A stretch of DNA of 64,000 bases from Baylisascaris procyonis (GCA_037389465.1 JAZARR010000082.1:2592501-2656500), one strand, 5' to 3'. Counted from the first letter of the stretch, positions 22,051 through 35,935 are shown. The notes: generated by a model from the letters alone, not told the origin. Numbers and translations: made by a program.

Positions 22051-24166
22051 TAGATCGGTAACGATTGTCGTGTTTCACACCTTTACAAACTTATCTTCTG
22101 CAATCAAGCAGTCTTTTTAAGTGAAAATATTCCACGGATCACCGATATCATCGATTACATAAATTCATTTGGAATGGGAAATAAAAGAAATTGATTCAAA
22201 GAATTTAGTACTATTTAAAATATTAATAAATTAATCTTTATTTTCATAAAGAAGTAATATTTCTACCTTCAAAAGCAATTAATACAAAATCAAAAGTTAA
22301 CAGTAAGATGGTGTGTGTTTGTTCACAATAACCGCTATATTAAAGAATAAATAACGCGTATCGTAAAAAAAAAAAAAAAAACTAAAATAACACCACCCCG
22401 ATCCGTTGAGTACTAATATCAATTGTGTATTATATATCTCGGACAGGATTATGACTGTGTGAATAAATTGGGATTTATATACCAAACGTGAAGCTATAGC
22501 CTTGCTAAGCAACCATAGGAAACACAAAAATATCTAATCCAGAATTAATGCAGCATGTATCAACGATCACCTTCCACGCTATACCGCTCAAAATATATGT
22601 ACATAACCAATCGTGTGATTGATTATTTCATCGGTTTTTTTTTTTTAAAACCAAGTACTATTTAAAATATTATATTTGTGAAGTCCAATTAACGTTCCAT
22701 TATCAAGCAGAATCATCGTCAACAAACCGTATAAATACGGTATTCAATACCGTCAATAATAACGTTTATTCTAGAGAAAGAGAGATATTTATTTATGAAA
22801 TATATTCCTTAACCATCTCTCAATAATAAACCAATAATAAAAATATTTTTTAGAAAATAATTCAGTCGCAAACAGAAAAAAAACAAATGTAATAATAAAA
22901 ATTACCGAAAAAAAAGAGGAAACGATTATATAACACTCAAAACAAAGGCACAAATGTGAATAGGATGAAATCGCTTCTATTATAGTATTCACCATTTAAA
23001 AAAAAAAAAAAATTGTTAAAGAATTACGCGAAACATTTAAATCGAATAAAATAGCACTTTTACATTCCAATGATAGTTATTCGTCTCTTACTTATTCGTT
23101 TTTGTTAAATTTCAGTAAAATAAAAATGGGAATATTTTAATTAGCTAATTGTTCATTAGATATTTGAACAAGCTTTTCATCTAAATATGATAATTTCATC
23201 ATTTGAATATTAAAATATCACAAAGAATCAACAAAAGTAATTAATTATTAATCTTCTACCATTTAAAATTATTAAATCCAGCATTGTCAAGTTCAATTTT
23301 TCATTCAAAATTAAAGGTCATTGATTGAGCAATCGTCAAGTCACTAACTTCATCGACAATGATATTTGCATAAAATAATCGGCATTCCTCTATATGTAAA
23401 TATCGTTGAAAATAGCCAATAGAAAATTTAAAATATAAATCTATATTTCAATAAATTGGTTGCTTAGTGGACAATTGGAAAAGAATATGTTCTTCACTCC
23501 GATGTTTTCACTGAAAATGAGACGAGGGACTTTTTGTTCCCTCAACTTTAATCCAGGCTAAGCAATAAACATTAAATAATAAAACTTCAATCGACATGTG
23601 CAAAGCACAATTCGACAGAAAGCAAATAAATATGGAAACAAAAGTCTTTTGGTGCTTTGGTATCATATATGTTGCCCCGGAATGATATAAAAGCTTAATG
23701 GTACCTCGGAAGCATATTTAGCACATCTCTTCCACATACCAACTCAACAATGGCACTGAAAGCAGAGAAGTACGGAATAGGAACGACGTTTGAACGTTTA
23801 AACATATCACCTTTAAAAGTGAAAACACTTAGAGTACTTAGATCACTTCAAAAGCAACGAAGTCTATGAAAAGCCCCAATAATCGTTCAACTAAAATCTG
23901 AAGAGCACTCTAAACACGACTGTTTCCGGATACGTACTATCCTTAAGGATAACCATGAAGAAAACATCCATCCCAAAAGAAACTAGTAACAGTGCCATCT
24001 ATCGAACTCAGTTGTTCATCTGAATCCACTAGGGATCAGAAGCACCATTGGAGGTTTTCCACAAATTCAGTATCTCTGATATTCAATACTCTATTTCCGG
24101 TAGGCTTCTCACGAATGGACTTTAAAATGGCGTAAATCCAGCAAAAGAAATTTCGCAAATAGCAAA
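22051..24166. other. spacer between the PIH1 and YIPF5 genes, no supported gene
   Basis: AT-rich with poly(A) runs at 22365-22381 and 22996-23013. On the minus strand an acceptor-like TTGATTGCAG lies about 50 bases upstream of the PIH1 start. No open frame here has a recognisable product. Confidence 0.55.
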
Positions 24167-26159
24167 CTAAAAAATCGCAAGCAATGCAAAAACACAATAT
24201 AAAAGTGCACATGGATAAGCCACCAATAATCGTTGACTATCCATTGCGAGTGTTGTAACAAATAGTTTCGATGAGGATGCACCACACCAGAACACTGCCG
24301 CACCCGATATCAAATAGCCCAACATCGCCTAAATTAATTACTAGTAATTAGTAATTATTTCCTAAATAATAATCTCACTGATTAACCAATAATACAACTC
24401 CCTAATAGCGTTATTGGCAAAAAAAATTTCTCACGACAAGAGGGGCACAACGATTTATTGAGATGAGCCTCTAAGTTAAAGTTTGTCACTTTTTTCCTTC
24501 CCTAGCTATCTACATTTTCCTTTGTTTTGTTATATACTATCCAAAACTTTAAAGAATTGGTGGTCACCAATATCTGTATTTCTTTACATTCGAGAACGAC
24601 GATCGGTCTATATTAACGCCAACCAGTTAGCATGATCTTACAGCAAATCCACTCCTACATTTAATTTTGCTTTATCCGATCGTCCGAATAAACGAGATTA
24701 ACTAACTCATAAGCATGTTTCCTTACTATGGAAAAAGAATTGGGATGTCGCCTAGCTAGTGGATTAAACATCGGAATTCCTCCCTGCTATGAATAAAGAG
24801 GGAAGTCAAATCGAAGTAATGAATCCACCGAAACTGAAGGAGAAGATCTGGATCAATATCGTACTATCGTCGAAAAAAAAACTAATACTAAATAGAATAT
24901 CATTGTCATTTAATGGTACGGTACCCTACCCTAAGTGCTGACGTATAGGTATGGAACCCCAATAGTCATTTTCATGTCGATTTCCACCTTTGAAACTTTG
25001 CTAATCTTTGCCAAATACTTTTTCCAGTAGCAGAAATGCCTCGGTTTACCTGTATCAGTACTACTTGGTTTGCTTGGGACACGCAATTACGATTGCAGTT
25101 AAAATCAACTCAGTAATGATTAAAACAAGTCAAGAAATTTCAGAAAAAAAAAATTTTTAGCAGAAATTTTACAAAGGATTTTATGAAAAAAAAACTTCAA
25201 CACCAAAGTAGGTAACAATCCTCTTAATACGACAACACTAATCGGAAATCAAAAAAAAAAACATCCTGCATAGTGCATGAAATTTTCGCCATTCTCCATC
25301 ACATCCATAGAAGGAAAACCACTAAGGAAGCATCCTCTGCTAATAAATAAAATGAACATACCTGGAAGCTAAGTACAGCCGCAAGCATGCTCAACAGTGC
25401 CATCGGTAGAAGGCAATAACCAAGAATACTTGCTGTGCATGTAAATGAAATCGCCTTCTCTGCTGACATCAAATTCAACAACGCGTACATACCAACACAT
25501 CCTAACGCACCTATACCATAGATATAACCGAAATGAACCTGTCAATAAAAATTAAATTTAAATGATCTAGGACATAAATAGTACCTCAAAGAAAACAAAC
25601 TGCAATACCACTTCTTTACAAGTTTCTCCTATATAACCTGAATTTAAACTTTCAATTTTAGGTTTATTTTGGGGCTTAATAATTAACAGAAAAATAGCGA
25701 TAGTTGCTAGCTTTCTAATTAATAAATAACATTTTCATGCAAAGATGGCAAGAATGAGGAATGCCCTGTCGGAAACTAGAACCTAACCATCTACCTGGAT
25801 GACAAATGCAAACAGCTGGAAAAGCGGAAGGGAGGAATATGCTTCCAAGGTCATGAATTGACTGTGAAAATTTATATACCTGAAAGGGGCGATTAACGAT
25901 ACCTCTAAATGTTTGATCGATCGACAGCTCAAAAGCTCAAGCTTGTGTCAACGACCTCAAAGGTACAACAATTTGTTCCGTGCGATACTTTCACATCCAG
26001 AAATCATTGCTTGGATTTTTGATTCCCTCTTGGATGTAGGTGGAAACTTCGATGCCAATTAAGGGATTCTATTGACTTGGCTACTATTAACAGCTGAACT
26101 CCATATTCATCTACTTAGTATGACCACAATCTGATCAACCAATAGCATACATTCAAAAA

Positions 26160-26218
<59 letters not shown>

Positions 26219-29047
26219 AAAATAAAAATATCTGCGCACCTTGCCGTGTAATAAGAGAGCGCCACCAAACAGTAGGCAGAACACTAGTGGACCAGCCAAA
26301 TCTTGATCAGCAATAATCTGTAAATCGACGAATGATCTTAAACGATTACTTATACAAACAACGTTAAGATGCTACAAAAATTGATAGACAGAATTTATGA
26401 AAATAAACATTAGATAATAAATAAAAAGCACCATATGGCCGAAAAACACTGTTATGGAATCAAATTCTATCCCCCCCCCCACCCCTCCCCTAAATACTCA
26501 CCTCTTAATAAAAACAATCTCATACGTATAGGAAATTTAATAATCCTTTAAAAAAAAATTTATATTTTTTTTAAATAAAATATTGAGGATATAGAAAAAT
26601 GGAGGTTAAATGTTCAAAAATGTTCAAATATTCGAAACATATCAATATTCAAAAATAACTTTTCTATTTATTATCTAATCCAACAGCAAAACAATGCAAA
26701 GAGAGTAAAACAGTAATAAACATGTCAATAATTCTTTCAAAGAGAGATTATTTCCTTCGTTCAAACTCGACAAAAATTAATTCCTTCAAACTCGATGATA
26801 TATAGCCATCTATTTCCATCAATTCTGCTAAAAATTTGAGTTTTCAAATTGTGTCATTACAAAATTCGAATGCTAAATTTGCATAAACTATAAGTCTGCA
26901 AGAAAAAAATTTTTTTAAATCGATAAAATAAAATAAAAAAAGAATCTTAATTTACATATTAAAAAGTTCACTCTTCTCCATCAGTTAGTTTAGCTTCAGA
27001 ATCTTCAAATAAATTACGGCAGTTGATGACGCACAGAAGCATTAAATAAATTCAAGCACAAATCAGAATCAATATTCCCAACTTCATACATAATGATGAT
27101 TCTGCTCACATCTACAACGAAACGCTACTAATTAAGGCACTGCAAAAATATTAATTTAATTTGTTTTAATTTAATTTAGTTTAATTTAATTTAATTTAAT
27201 TAAAAATGAAAAGGAAATATATATGCGTCTATTCGAGAGAACATTGCTAAGAATGAGAATAAAATTAAAGAAGAAATGCCTACATCGGGCGCCACACATC
27301 CAAAAGGATTCAATACGGCAACCGTTTTCTCCTTTATGTGGCTAAAATTAATCCCAAGCTCTTCGAGTAATGGCGGTTCGTTTTCGAAATCCTCTTCTGT
27401 GCTTGCTGAAGAAAAAAAAGGATAAAAAATTTAATTACCGTATCGCTTGATTTATAAACCCTCCCACCTCTACAGGTTCCTTTCTCTTGAATACAGCTAC
27501 AATCATAGAAGCAGTGACGATGAAATTTGATAGGGGATAGTCTATACTAATGATTGGCGTTCAACCCAAATAGTTTCGCTCGGAGTGATCATATTCTCTA
27601 TGAGTTACTAACACTTAAATATACCATAAGATACGAAGATCATTTCATCTGACAGTCGGCTGGATGTAGATCACAAAAAAAGAAAATGGAGAATTTTCAC
27701 GATCAATTTCTTTGTAGGGAGGATATTTGTGAATATTTATTTCATTTTTTTTCTTTTTCTTTAGCGAATCGACCAATTAAATTGAAAAAATCATTGAACT
27801 GATTCGTATTACTATCGTCTTCCTCATACACAGTAACACTTCTTTTAAACAATTCAAAGATTCATGACAAACAAAATGAGCTGTTTGGTGTTTTTGAATG
27901 CAAAGGAAAACCGAAAAATCGATGATTCTTTTCCAAAAAAAAAGAATTTGAAATAAAACGACTAATGCAAGAAACGTATCTTTAAATTATCAACTGAAAT
28001 TACAGAAAAATACTATGAGAAAAATAACTAAGAAATTTTAAACTTACATGCAATATTCTGAGATGGAATAAACATTTGGCCAGAATAATAGTTCGACCCT
28101 TGAGCTGATGTCTGCTGTGAATAATAGTTGGCTGAAATAGTAAAATTTTCATCAAAAATTTTTTCCTCAAGCTTATAAAATGAATGCTTTTATTCAAAAA
28201 AAAGATGACTTCATTGAATTACAAAGTAAATAATATAAGTTTCTAACTTTTTATGCGACAAGAAATGTAATTAAAGTTCCAAATCTATGAGAAACAGAAA
28301 AAGCAACTGTTTAAAGATTAAGCGGAGATGAGCTCAAACTTATTGAAGAGAGATAAACTTGCTGTGAGAACATATATCCGCCTAATTTTACTATGAACGA
28401 GATAGCCAATTACACCATATTACTTCAGCCAATTATATTAGCCTTATAGCGCTTTATGTCATCTTATGCTTGTATTTCTTTTAAAACATTTTAAAACGTG
28501 CAGCGAACTTTCATAAAGTGGAGAGCGCTGATCACCGTGAGTGTACCCATATTTAAAAAAAAAAAAAAATCGGAAATTAAAGGTGCCTAATAATTTACCG
28601 GTATGCTTCGAGGACGTACAACATGAGAGTGCACCGATATGAACTTTGTATGAAAGCTTTCTGCATTAGTATTGAGGTATTTTAACGAACAAACTAATAA
28701 GTAGCTCTAAATTTTCATCACTTGGGCAACGCCTCTTCAATATTAAACTGAAACAGCGAATTGTCGACAATATAATTTAAAAAATAAAAAAATAAATAAA
28801 CAAAGTAAATTAAATAACGAAATTTCTTCCGAAAAAATGCAAAAAAATTTTTTTTTCTTTCATTTTTGCGGTGAATTTGTTCATTTTCGAAATTATGAAA
28901 ATAGTATAAATATTTACATGGAATTGTTGGAGAGTTCGTTTGTGATTGATTGTAATCGTATTGTGCCCATCCTTGTTGAGTTATATTCTCTTGTCCGTAC
29001 CAATTATTCGAATTATTTGCTTCATTACCCATCCAATAGCTTGACAT
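24167..29047 (-). CDS. YIPF5: YIPF5/Yip1-family Golgi-ER membrane protein, 250 aa
   Basis: Yip1/YIPF5 proteins span the ER-exit/cis-Golgi membrane and act with Rab GTPases and COPII in ER-Golgi transport. Six exons: 29047-28918, 28131-28048, 27405-27284, 26317-26240, 25538-25362, 24328-24167, totalling 753 bases. The cytosolic N-terminus (about 1-75) is rich in Tyr, Asn, Gln and Ser. The family signature [11 protein letters not shown] follows at the head of the Yip1 domain. Hydrophobic membrane segments come next: [47 protein letters not shown], the segment after LSFQ, and the tail [18 protein letters not shown] ending in TAG. Length (human YIPF5 is 257 aa) and motif order match across the whole protein. 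Start: first ATG after a strong pyrimidine-AG acceptor. Confidence 0.93.
26155..26220. repeat. (AAAT)n repeat in YIPF5 intron 4
   Basis: About 16 tandem AAAT units beginning only about 18 bases inside the intron from the exon 4 donor (26239). Confidence 0.95.
27152..27201. repeat. (TTTAA)n repeat in YIPF5 intron 3
   Basis: Imperfect pentanucleotide TTTAA/TTTAG repetition over about 50 bases. Confidence 0.8.
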
Positions 29048-29070
29048 CGTTCAATTAAAACTGTCCAAGT

Positions 29071-29090
29071 CCTGCAGAAAAAAAGGACTG
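29071..29090 (-). promoter_or_regulatory. strong splice or trans-splice acceptor before the YIPF5 start
   Basis: On the minus strand, TTTTTTTCTGCAG precedes a 24-base leader (29071-29048) and the YIPF5 ATG. A run of pyrimidines ending in CAG this close to the start is what spliced-leader addition would use. A 5' UTR intron is the alternative. Confidence 0.55.
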
Positions 29091-29091
29091 T

Positions 29092-31571
29092 ACCGGTCTA
29101 AATATGAATAAAAATTTGAAATATCCGCGACGAAAAAAAAAACTAAACGACATATGAGTCAAACACCTTAAGCATATGTTTTTTGTGTATATCGTGCGAA
29201 ATGGAAAATGAAGTTATAGTCACGCTGTCCAACATGGCCACATAAAGATAAACATTACGTTAATAAAGACTGAAAATTTGTGACCGATCCACACTGAACG
29301 ACTGCATGAAATGATTGGAGAGGAGCATACGCGTAACGGAGTTACTACGTCTTGGTCACATAACTTCATTCCCCTCCCCCCCTTCATTCCCCCATCCCCC
29401 TTCCTCCCACTCCCCCCCCCCCACGAAGAGATATCACATCTATTATAACCTCGTTTGAGTGATGATAAAGTGTTAATACAACGACTCCTCACTCTCTAAT
29501 GAAACCAATACAGTAATGGATTCAGGATGCGTCCATTCAACTGATACATTAAGCGCTTTCATAAACTTTCATAAGGAATCGTAGATTTAATAGTGTTGTA
29601 TTAAATATGGTGATATTCGAAAACGGAAAGAATCTCATTAACACAGCAGCACGTAGAGAGCGCAATATGTGCTTTTTTGTTAATTCTATTAGAGAATGTG
29701 TTGGTAAGAAACTCAATGTATCTATAGATAGGAGGAAACTTGTATACTTCTACCTCTAGAAAAAACAAGATGGGCAAAAAATTTTTATGAATGCGCCCCT
29801 TATTTGTTTAGAAAAATATTTCATTTTATTCAAAAATTAAAATATGTTGTAACTTACAAGATTATGTGATGTGGGCGTTAAATCGTTCAATAAACTGGAA
29901 AGAAAACTGAATTATTGATTACCGGGAAAATTACGTTTGGACTAATGAGAACTACCCGTGTTTCACATAAAACCTCAAAATTTACGACTCACAAAGAAAG
30001 GAGACAAATTTCCCGAAAGGGATCGGCTCTTCGAACAATTAATCCATAAGAAAAGGCTCGAACTTAGCTGAAAAAAAAATGGGGGCATAAAGGAAGTAAC
30101 AGAGTGAAGGGAAGCACAATATAGCGAACTTTAAACTATTCAATCCCATTCATAAATCAATGTACAAAACTTATGCTGAAAACCTCACCAGTTTTTCCTT
30201 TACTTCACCTTTGACCTTTACCTGGACTTATTATTTCACAATACAACCACCATTAAAAGTTTTCTTGCAAATTAAAAATAAAAAAAGTAGCAATATAAGC
30301 TCAAACAAGATTCAAAAACCGATTCGATAAAAGAAATGATATTTGTTCAGTTTTGAGACGAAATGATGCAACAAAATCGATGGGTAATATTTTTAGAAGA
30401 AAGGGAAAAACATAAAATAATGCAATTCATGGAAATGCCACCGGAAGCAGTAAGTAAACATAATACACTCCTTAAATATAAATATTTCAAAAGAAGTATT
30501 CTAGCAGTAGATTCGCATTCCCGAAGAAAAAAACAAAAACAAACGACTTCCCCAGTTACACAGGCAACCGGATCCACCGATTGCCCATAAGGCTATTTGC
30601 AAGTTGCCAAATAACAAACACCTATGCGCGAAACTTATCCAATTCTTTGATTTGTTGCTTTATTTGTAGCATAACGCCACAAGGCAATAATGCGCTGACA
30701 TAATGCCAGTTAATGAAGCACTCTTGATTACCGATTAAGATGGCGTTATTGTACGAGAATATATCCATCTTTAACGATTACCCATGAGGTTAGGTACCCA
30801 CTAGGCATGATAACATAACCGTTCAGAGTCCCCAATTATTCCAGCCAATTGTGGCGATGTTTTTGCAAGAGCCACTATGCTCATAATTTCTTGTTGCGAC
30901 AACGGTGGAATTTAGCAGCAATCCAGTCAACTTTCCCGAAAACTTGAAGCACCATAATGCTTCAAAAAGCTGAATAATCTAGAGTGCACGATTCTAATTC
31001 CAAATTTGCACCTCAACAAACTCTATTTTTACAGCCGTAAATTTGTAAAACATATCTAGAATACGACCGAAAAGATATGCATTCTTCTATAAGCAATAAA
31101 TATTTATAGAATTAACAAACATTATGAATAATTTTACTTCAATATATGTTGCTCTTTCCCTCTCTAATATTAATATTCACTTCCACATTGAATAATGCGA
31201 TGAACCATTTCTGATAGAAAAAAAAACTTGAAATAAAACATTTATTCGTTCTTGAAACATCTAAAGAATACATCAACGTTCTATTCATTTTCGTTCACGG
31301 GGTACAAATTCGCCACCTATATACAATGTTGGACACTTTTTGAACTATGAGCATCTGTTCAGAATCAATTTCACACTTGTATTGCCCGCATATAAACTGT
31401 CTTTTTTATTGAAAACGGAAAAAGTAATGAGAGGCATTTCGATATTATCTACTAATAAATTACTCGAAGCAAGTGTACCAAAAAAGGCATAATGATGCGT
31501 CTTGATGACGTCATGTTGAGTTTGATACAAAAAAGGCAACATTTATGAATGTTTTATACAAATAAACACAT
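29092..31571. other. spacer between the YIPF5 and uS11m genes, no supported gene
   Basis: Holds a C-rich block at 29371-29422 (listed separately). An AATAAA on the minus strand at 31241-31246 could serve uS11m about 330 bases past its stop. A 75-codon + strand frame at 30363-30590 has an ATG but no recognisable domain or splice context and is not called. Confidence 0.5.
29371..29422 (-). other. G-run cluster (G-quadruplex candidate) upstream of YIPF5
   Basis: The + strand shows at least six runs of three or more C within 52 bases, so the minus (YIPF5 coding) strand carries matching G-runs with short loops. It lies about 320 bases upstream of the YIPF5 start codon, in likely promoter territory. 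Folding is predicted from the pattern only. Confidence 0.6.
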
Positions 31572-33277
31572 CTAAACACGTCGTATTTTTCGTGGACGAG
31601 GACCTAATTCAGGTAGTGGTGTATTATCGGTAATCGATACCACGTGAACACCGGCCACTGCTAGACCTTTAACGCATGTCATTCTGCCTGGACCTAGACC
31701 TTTCACCTGTAATCAAACAACCTTTAGTTGATTTGAAAATAAAACACCTTAAATTTCACTGATTTATGAGAGATTACAAAAAAAGATATAACAATAGAAT
31801 GACATCAATAAAAACTAGAACCTATTATTCGATCACCCAAATGCTAAATTTCATTGGTACATAGATTTAACTAATTTAAATGGGATGTTATTTTTATGTT
31901 TTCAGGATTTAATGACTATATTCTATGGGAATTACGAAAGTTTTAAACAGTATGGCGTGCATAATATTGCTAATACTCATCATTTTTTATCTTCACATAG
32001 ATCGCTTCATATAAACTTCAAATGGAATATATTAAAGAAAAATTTAATATATGGCTGCAATGAAAATTTTAAATAATGGGTTTAATCCGAAAGTAACCAA
32101 CCATGAAAGCTTTTCCAAAGAATTCTATAAGATAGCTCTTAGAAGTTAAGAAAAATTCCGAGAACGCCACAACCTTCTTCTAAATAAAAGGGCCTAAAAT
32201 ATGAAATAATATCACTGATGAAATAAAACTGCTCTAGAATATTTCAAAAATTTCCTCCCTAAATGAATAAATTTTTAAAAGATATAAATCTATGTGGAGT
32301 AAACCTTAAGAATTGGAAAAAAAAAAAACACACACCTGTACACGTACAGTTCGAATACCTCTTCTAACCAGCCGCTGTCCGGCTGCCACACCAGTCGTTT
32401 GTCCAGCAATTGTTGTCTTCTTACGTGCATTCTTGAAACCTTCCAAACGACATGACGTATACGTTATAATTTTATACTAAAAATTAAAATCAAATTGTTT
32501 ATATCTAATTTAATGGAAATTTTAATTAGCAAAAAAAATATGGAGCAGTTAATTTCTCTCCAAAATAATTTTCCCTCAATGAATTTCAACTTCTATTTCT
32601 TTCGTTTATCGACATAAACAATCGTCTATCGCATAATAAATATAAAGCATTTTTGAAATTTAACATTAATATTTGCATAGCGTTTAAAATATGTTATTTG
32701 CATAAACTATATTTTGCGCCGAAAAAAAGTTTATCCTCAGCAGGTGATCGCTGTAAAGTGAAGAAAGGAAAAAGAAACATGAATTAAACAATTTTTTCTA
32801 CTATAAAATTAGATAAACCATTTCAAAAAGTGATTTGTTTTAAAAAAGAAAAAAAAAATTCGCAGCATTAGGATTTAATTTCCTCAATAATTTCAATCGA
32901 AAACAATTCAGACGAACCTTATGATCGGTAACAGTGACGAGTGTATTATTTTTTGATGCTTTTATATAAACAATTGGTAATTCATCGAAACGAACTCCAT
33001 TATAGAGCTGTTTCATCGTTTCGGGTGTTGGTAATCTTCGATCCCAATTCGATGTATCCACTGATATCAATGTATCGGCAGCACCGGCTGTACCCTCCAA
33101 TGCTGTTTGCTCGGTACGTGTGATCTTCACTCCTGAATTTAGATTATTTCATTTAATTAGACACTTAAATACCATAAGAAAATCTTCAACAAACTTTTGA
33201 GCGGATTATTCATCGGTATGGCTGCAATGTCTTACCATTCTAACCCACGAAAATACCTGTACTTTAACATCACTTCC

Positions 33278-33337
<60 letters not shown>

Positions 33338-33515
33338 CAACACTTCATTTTATGATTCGTACGAAATGCTTACCAGCCCTTTGTGCATCACGGATACTGT
33401 CACGCAACTTCGTGGAAGTTCGAATATATCTTAACTGCCAACCATCTGTCACATTCGATGTCACCTCATTTATGCACATCCTCGATAACTGCCCCACTAT
33501 CCTTCGTAATGCCAT
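31572..33515 (-). CDS. MRPS11: mitochondrial small-subunit ribosomal protein uS11m, 210 aa
   Basis: uS11 sits on the platform of the small ribosomal subunit next to the 3' region of the small rRNA; this is the mitochondrial form. Four exons: 33515-33374, 33132-32918, 32476-32336, 31706-31572, totalling 633 bases. The N-terminus ([14 protein letters not shown]) is basic and fits a mitochondrial presequence. Residues about 25-105 are an extension absent from bacterial S11. The S11 core starts at [19 protein letters not shown], where bacteria have the ASFNNT-VTVTD motif, and continues through [29 protein letters not shown] (GPGxGR loop) and DNTPLPELG. The tail RPRKIRRV resembles the human MRPS11 ending. 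The first ATG of the exon is not the one used; see the finding on upstream ORFs. Confidence 0.9.
33279..33331. repeat. (AT)n microsatellite in uS11m intron 1
   Basis: About 53 bases of AT alternation with one C interruption, between exons 2 and 1 of uS11m. Confidence 0.95.
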
Positions 33516-35484
33516 CCTTCAAAGAATTCGTCTCAACAATCATTATAACATCTAAATATTCCTATACTAAGTTAGAAATGATTAACGGTCCCTTACATGT
33601 AGAACTAAAGGTGATCTTGCGCCTTAATTCCATCATCAAAAATTTCTTTATTAATCACCATAATGTCATGTAACAACCTCGGTCATAAATGTTTTTTTTT
33701 CGGGTTCCAAGTGAGAGTACCGTTTTGTTCAAAAATTAATTTCAGGCTATATCGCTTCTAAATATGAGAAAATGATAGGCGTACATGACCATCATAACAC
33801 AATCATTGATAAGCAATTCAATTACGATCACAACAATAAGATAACGATCAACTGCTACAGCGTAATGATTTGTTCAATCGAAAATAACAATTAAAAATTA
33901 TTAAAGAACTCTAAAATAAAAACGAATGAATTAAAGGTGAACAAAAAAAAAAAAAACACAAGGTGAAATAATGGAAATTCGATAATTTGCAAGGTAGATG
34001 GGAATAATTTAAGCTCCGCAGGAATCATTTTCCCTTTAGAAGAGAAGAATAAAGTGCAGTTATATTTTTGCATATATAGAGAAATGTTAGCTGAATGGAA
34101 GAGGCTAAAGGATAAACCCTCTGAACGTAAGAGAATATTTTTACGAGAGATCGGATCACAAAACGAAATACGTACTCGATACTATGTCACAAGTTGTTGA
34201 ATATGCTGAATTATTAGATATACCTCATTTATATCTACATCTATATCCTCACTGAATAATAAAATTATTGAAAAAATCCCCCCTCCCCCCACTGCGCCTA
34301 CTAGAAATTCATGGTACCATCAACGAACGACAAATTTTGACCATAAAATCAAGCTGAATGAGATCATTAGGTTAACTTAAGGGGAACAAGATGGCTTTCA
34401 GCTCAACTTCAACACAGAAGAGACAACTTCACTAGGGAGTATATCTGATTGGTTTTCTATGAGGGAAGTTATTATTGAATGTCGTTAGCAAAATACATGC
34501 TACGATGACAGCGACAAAGTATCGACGACCATATAAAATTATTGGTCTATACCTTTTTTTTTTTTTCAAACATTTTTTATAGAATACCACATTAATGAAA
34601 TAGACCACCTAAACTGCTGAGAACATTTCCTCATTGATGCAATCAATTAAAAAAAAAAAAAAAACTGTTGCTTGTTATTCAAAGAGTAATTTTTTTCTGA
34701 GCGTTAAAACATTTGATGAACGCAAAAATCGTTTCAAAAAAAAAAGTTCAGATCTCCGCAATCAATCGTTGATTAACGAAAAATATTTCGTTGAAGTCAC
34801 GCTAGCAAATCGGAAGTTTTAGTTGAATTTCCAGCTACAATTTAAAGGTGACATAAGTGATCCATTCTGTTTCTCAAGTCGATTTTCGATGACGATAGAC
34901 GAACTCGAGTAGCATTAAGCTACAATATTTTATTTTCGTGCTGTTTTATTTCAATATTCCGATATAACAGTCATTGATTTCTTAAGGATCGATGTGAATA
35001 GGATAAAGCTCAAGTTGGAAAGCGATGCATGACGTGGTTTATGTGAACATGCCTGAATAAAAATAAAGCTTGGGTTATGAAACAACGCAGAATAGTGCTT
35101 AGGTAAACATGATGCTCAAAACATTCTGTTGGGTCCCATCTGTGATCAGGTAGATGAACTCAGAACATTTTTTGGAAGAGAAAGGAAGCGTTCTCTTATA
35201 TTAACTATCACAGGTCTCTATATACCTGTCTAATTATCTGTGCTCATCAATTCCCACATTGCAAAATATTGATGCTTATTTGTCATCAATTTCGCATTCG
35301 TCATCCTTCATCATTTATGATTCTTTAAAAAGGTTTTTGACGTAGCTAAGGAATATATTCTTTCTTATAAAAAGTGTCATACTCACATTCTATACTCAGC
35401 CTGCTTACCTTAGCGAGAGAAAAATTCATTAGGATCTTGTCCTTTCCGTCAGCCATATTGGCCCTTCACTCACCACTTAGTTCT
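33516..35484. other. spacer upstream of uS11m, no firm gene
   Basis: AT-rich, with a C-run pair at 34278-34290. On the minus strand at 35447-35400 an ATG-initiated 16-codon frame (MADGKDKILMNFSLAK) ends at a good GTAAGC donor. No downstream exon could be found and it would fall in the 3' UTR of the gene ending at 35485, so it is noted but not called. Confidence 0.45.
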
Positions 35485-35682
35485 TCAACGTGATATTGCA
35501 CCTCTAAGAGCTAGAGGCGTTCGATCACGACCTCTCATAGTCAATGCACCTCAAACAAAAACTTAAGTTTCATGAATTTCTTGAGATTTTAGAGATTTAA
35601 TTATAGAAGAGGTTTTATTTAGAGAGACATTACTTTTAAGTAAAATTTCATTAGCTTCTGTGCAATTTGTATCCCTTATATA

Positions 35683-35750
<68 letters not shown>

Positions 35751-35935
35751 TGTACTAATTAACAACTACGGTAATAGGTTATTTCTACTCCAAAGTACTG
35801 TATGCGTTGCATTCCTCGAGTTTTTTGTTCAATGATAGGAAACTTAGGTGGAATCCGATCCCGACCATGCTTACGACGAAGACTTGAAACGCGCCAATGT
35901 ATCGAATCTTGCTTACTGGTTAAACCAGGTCCCAT
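35485..35935 (-). CDS. probable small, very basic protein of unknown function, 76 aa (two exons)
   Basis: Exon 1 is 35935-35770 and exon 2 is 35549-35485 (TGA at 35487-35485). The donor is C|GTAGTT and the acceptor TTTGAG; both are phase 1, joining as Arg. The product begins MGPGLTSKQDSIHWRVSSLR and ends RGRDRTPLALRGAISR; Arg/Lys make up about a quarter of residues, with no Cys. I do not recognise a family. The same frame stays open upstream of the ATG to 36019 and also reads like protein (YYQQVQLVPVPAGQLINRK), so the true start may lie in an upstream exon I cannot find. Support: higher GC than the flanks, plausible composition on both sides of the junction, and consistent phase. Against: a mediocre donor and an alternative 49-codon + strand frame. 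Confidence 0.5.
35677..35748. repeat. (AT)n microsatellite
   Basis: About 70 bases of AT alternation with one G interruption, within the proposed intron of the small basic-protein gene. Confidence 0.95.

Noticed and set aside
30363..30590. 75-codon + strand frame with ATG, overlapping a minus frame
   Set aside because: Both strands are open over the same bases, with no recognisable domain and no acceptor or donor context.
35400..35447. ATG-initiated 16-codon minus frame ending at a GTAAGC donor
   Set aside because: No partner exon found between here and uS11m, and it lies just past the stop of the small basic-protein gene, so it is more likely 3' UTR or chance.
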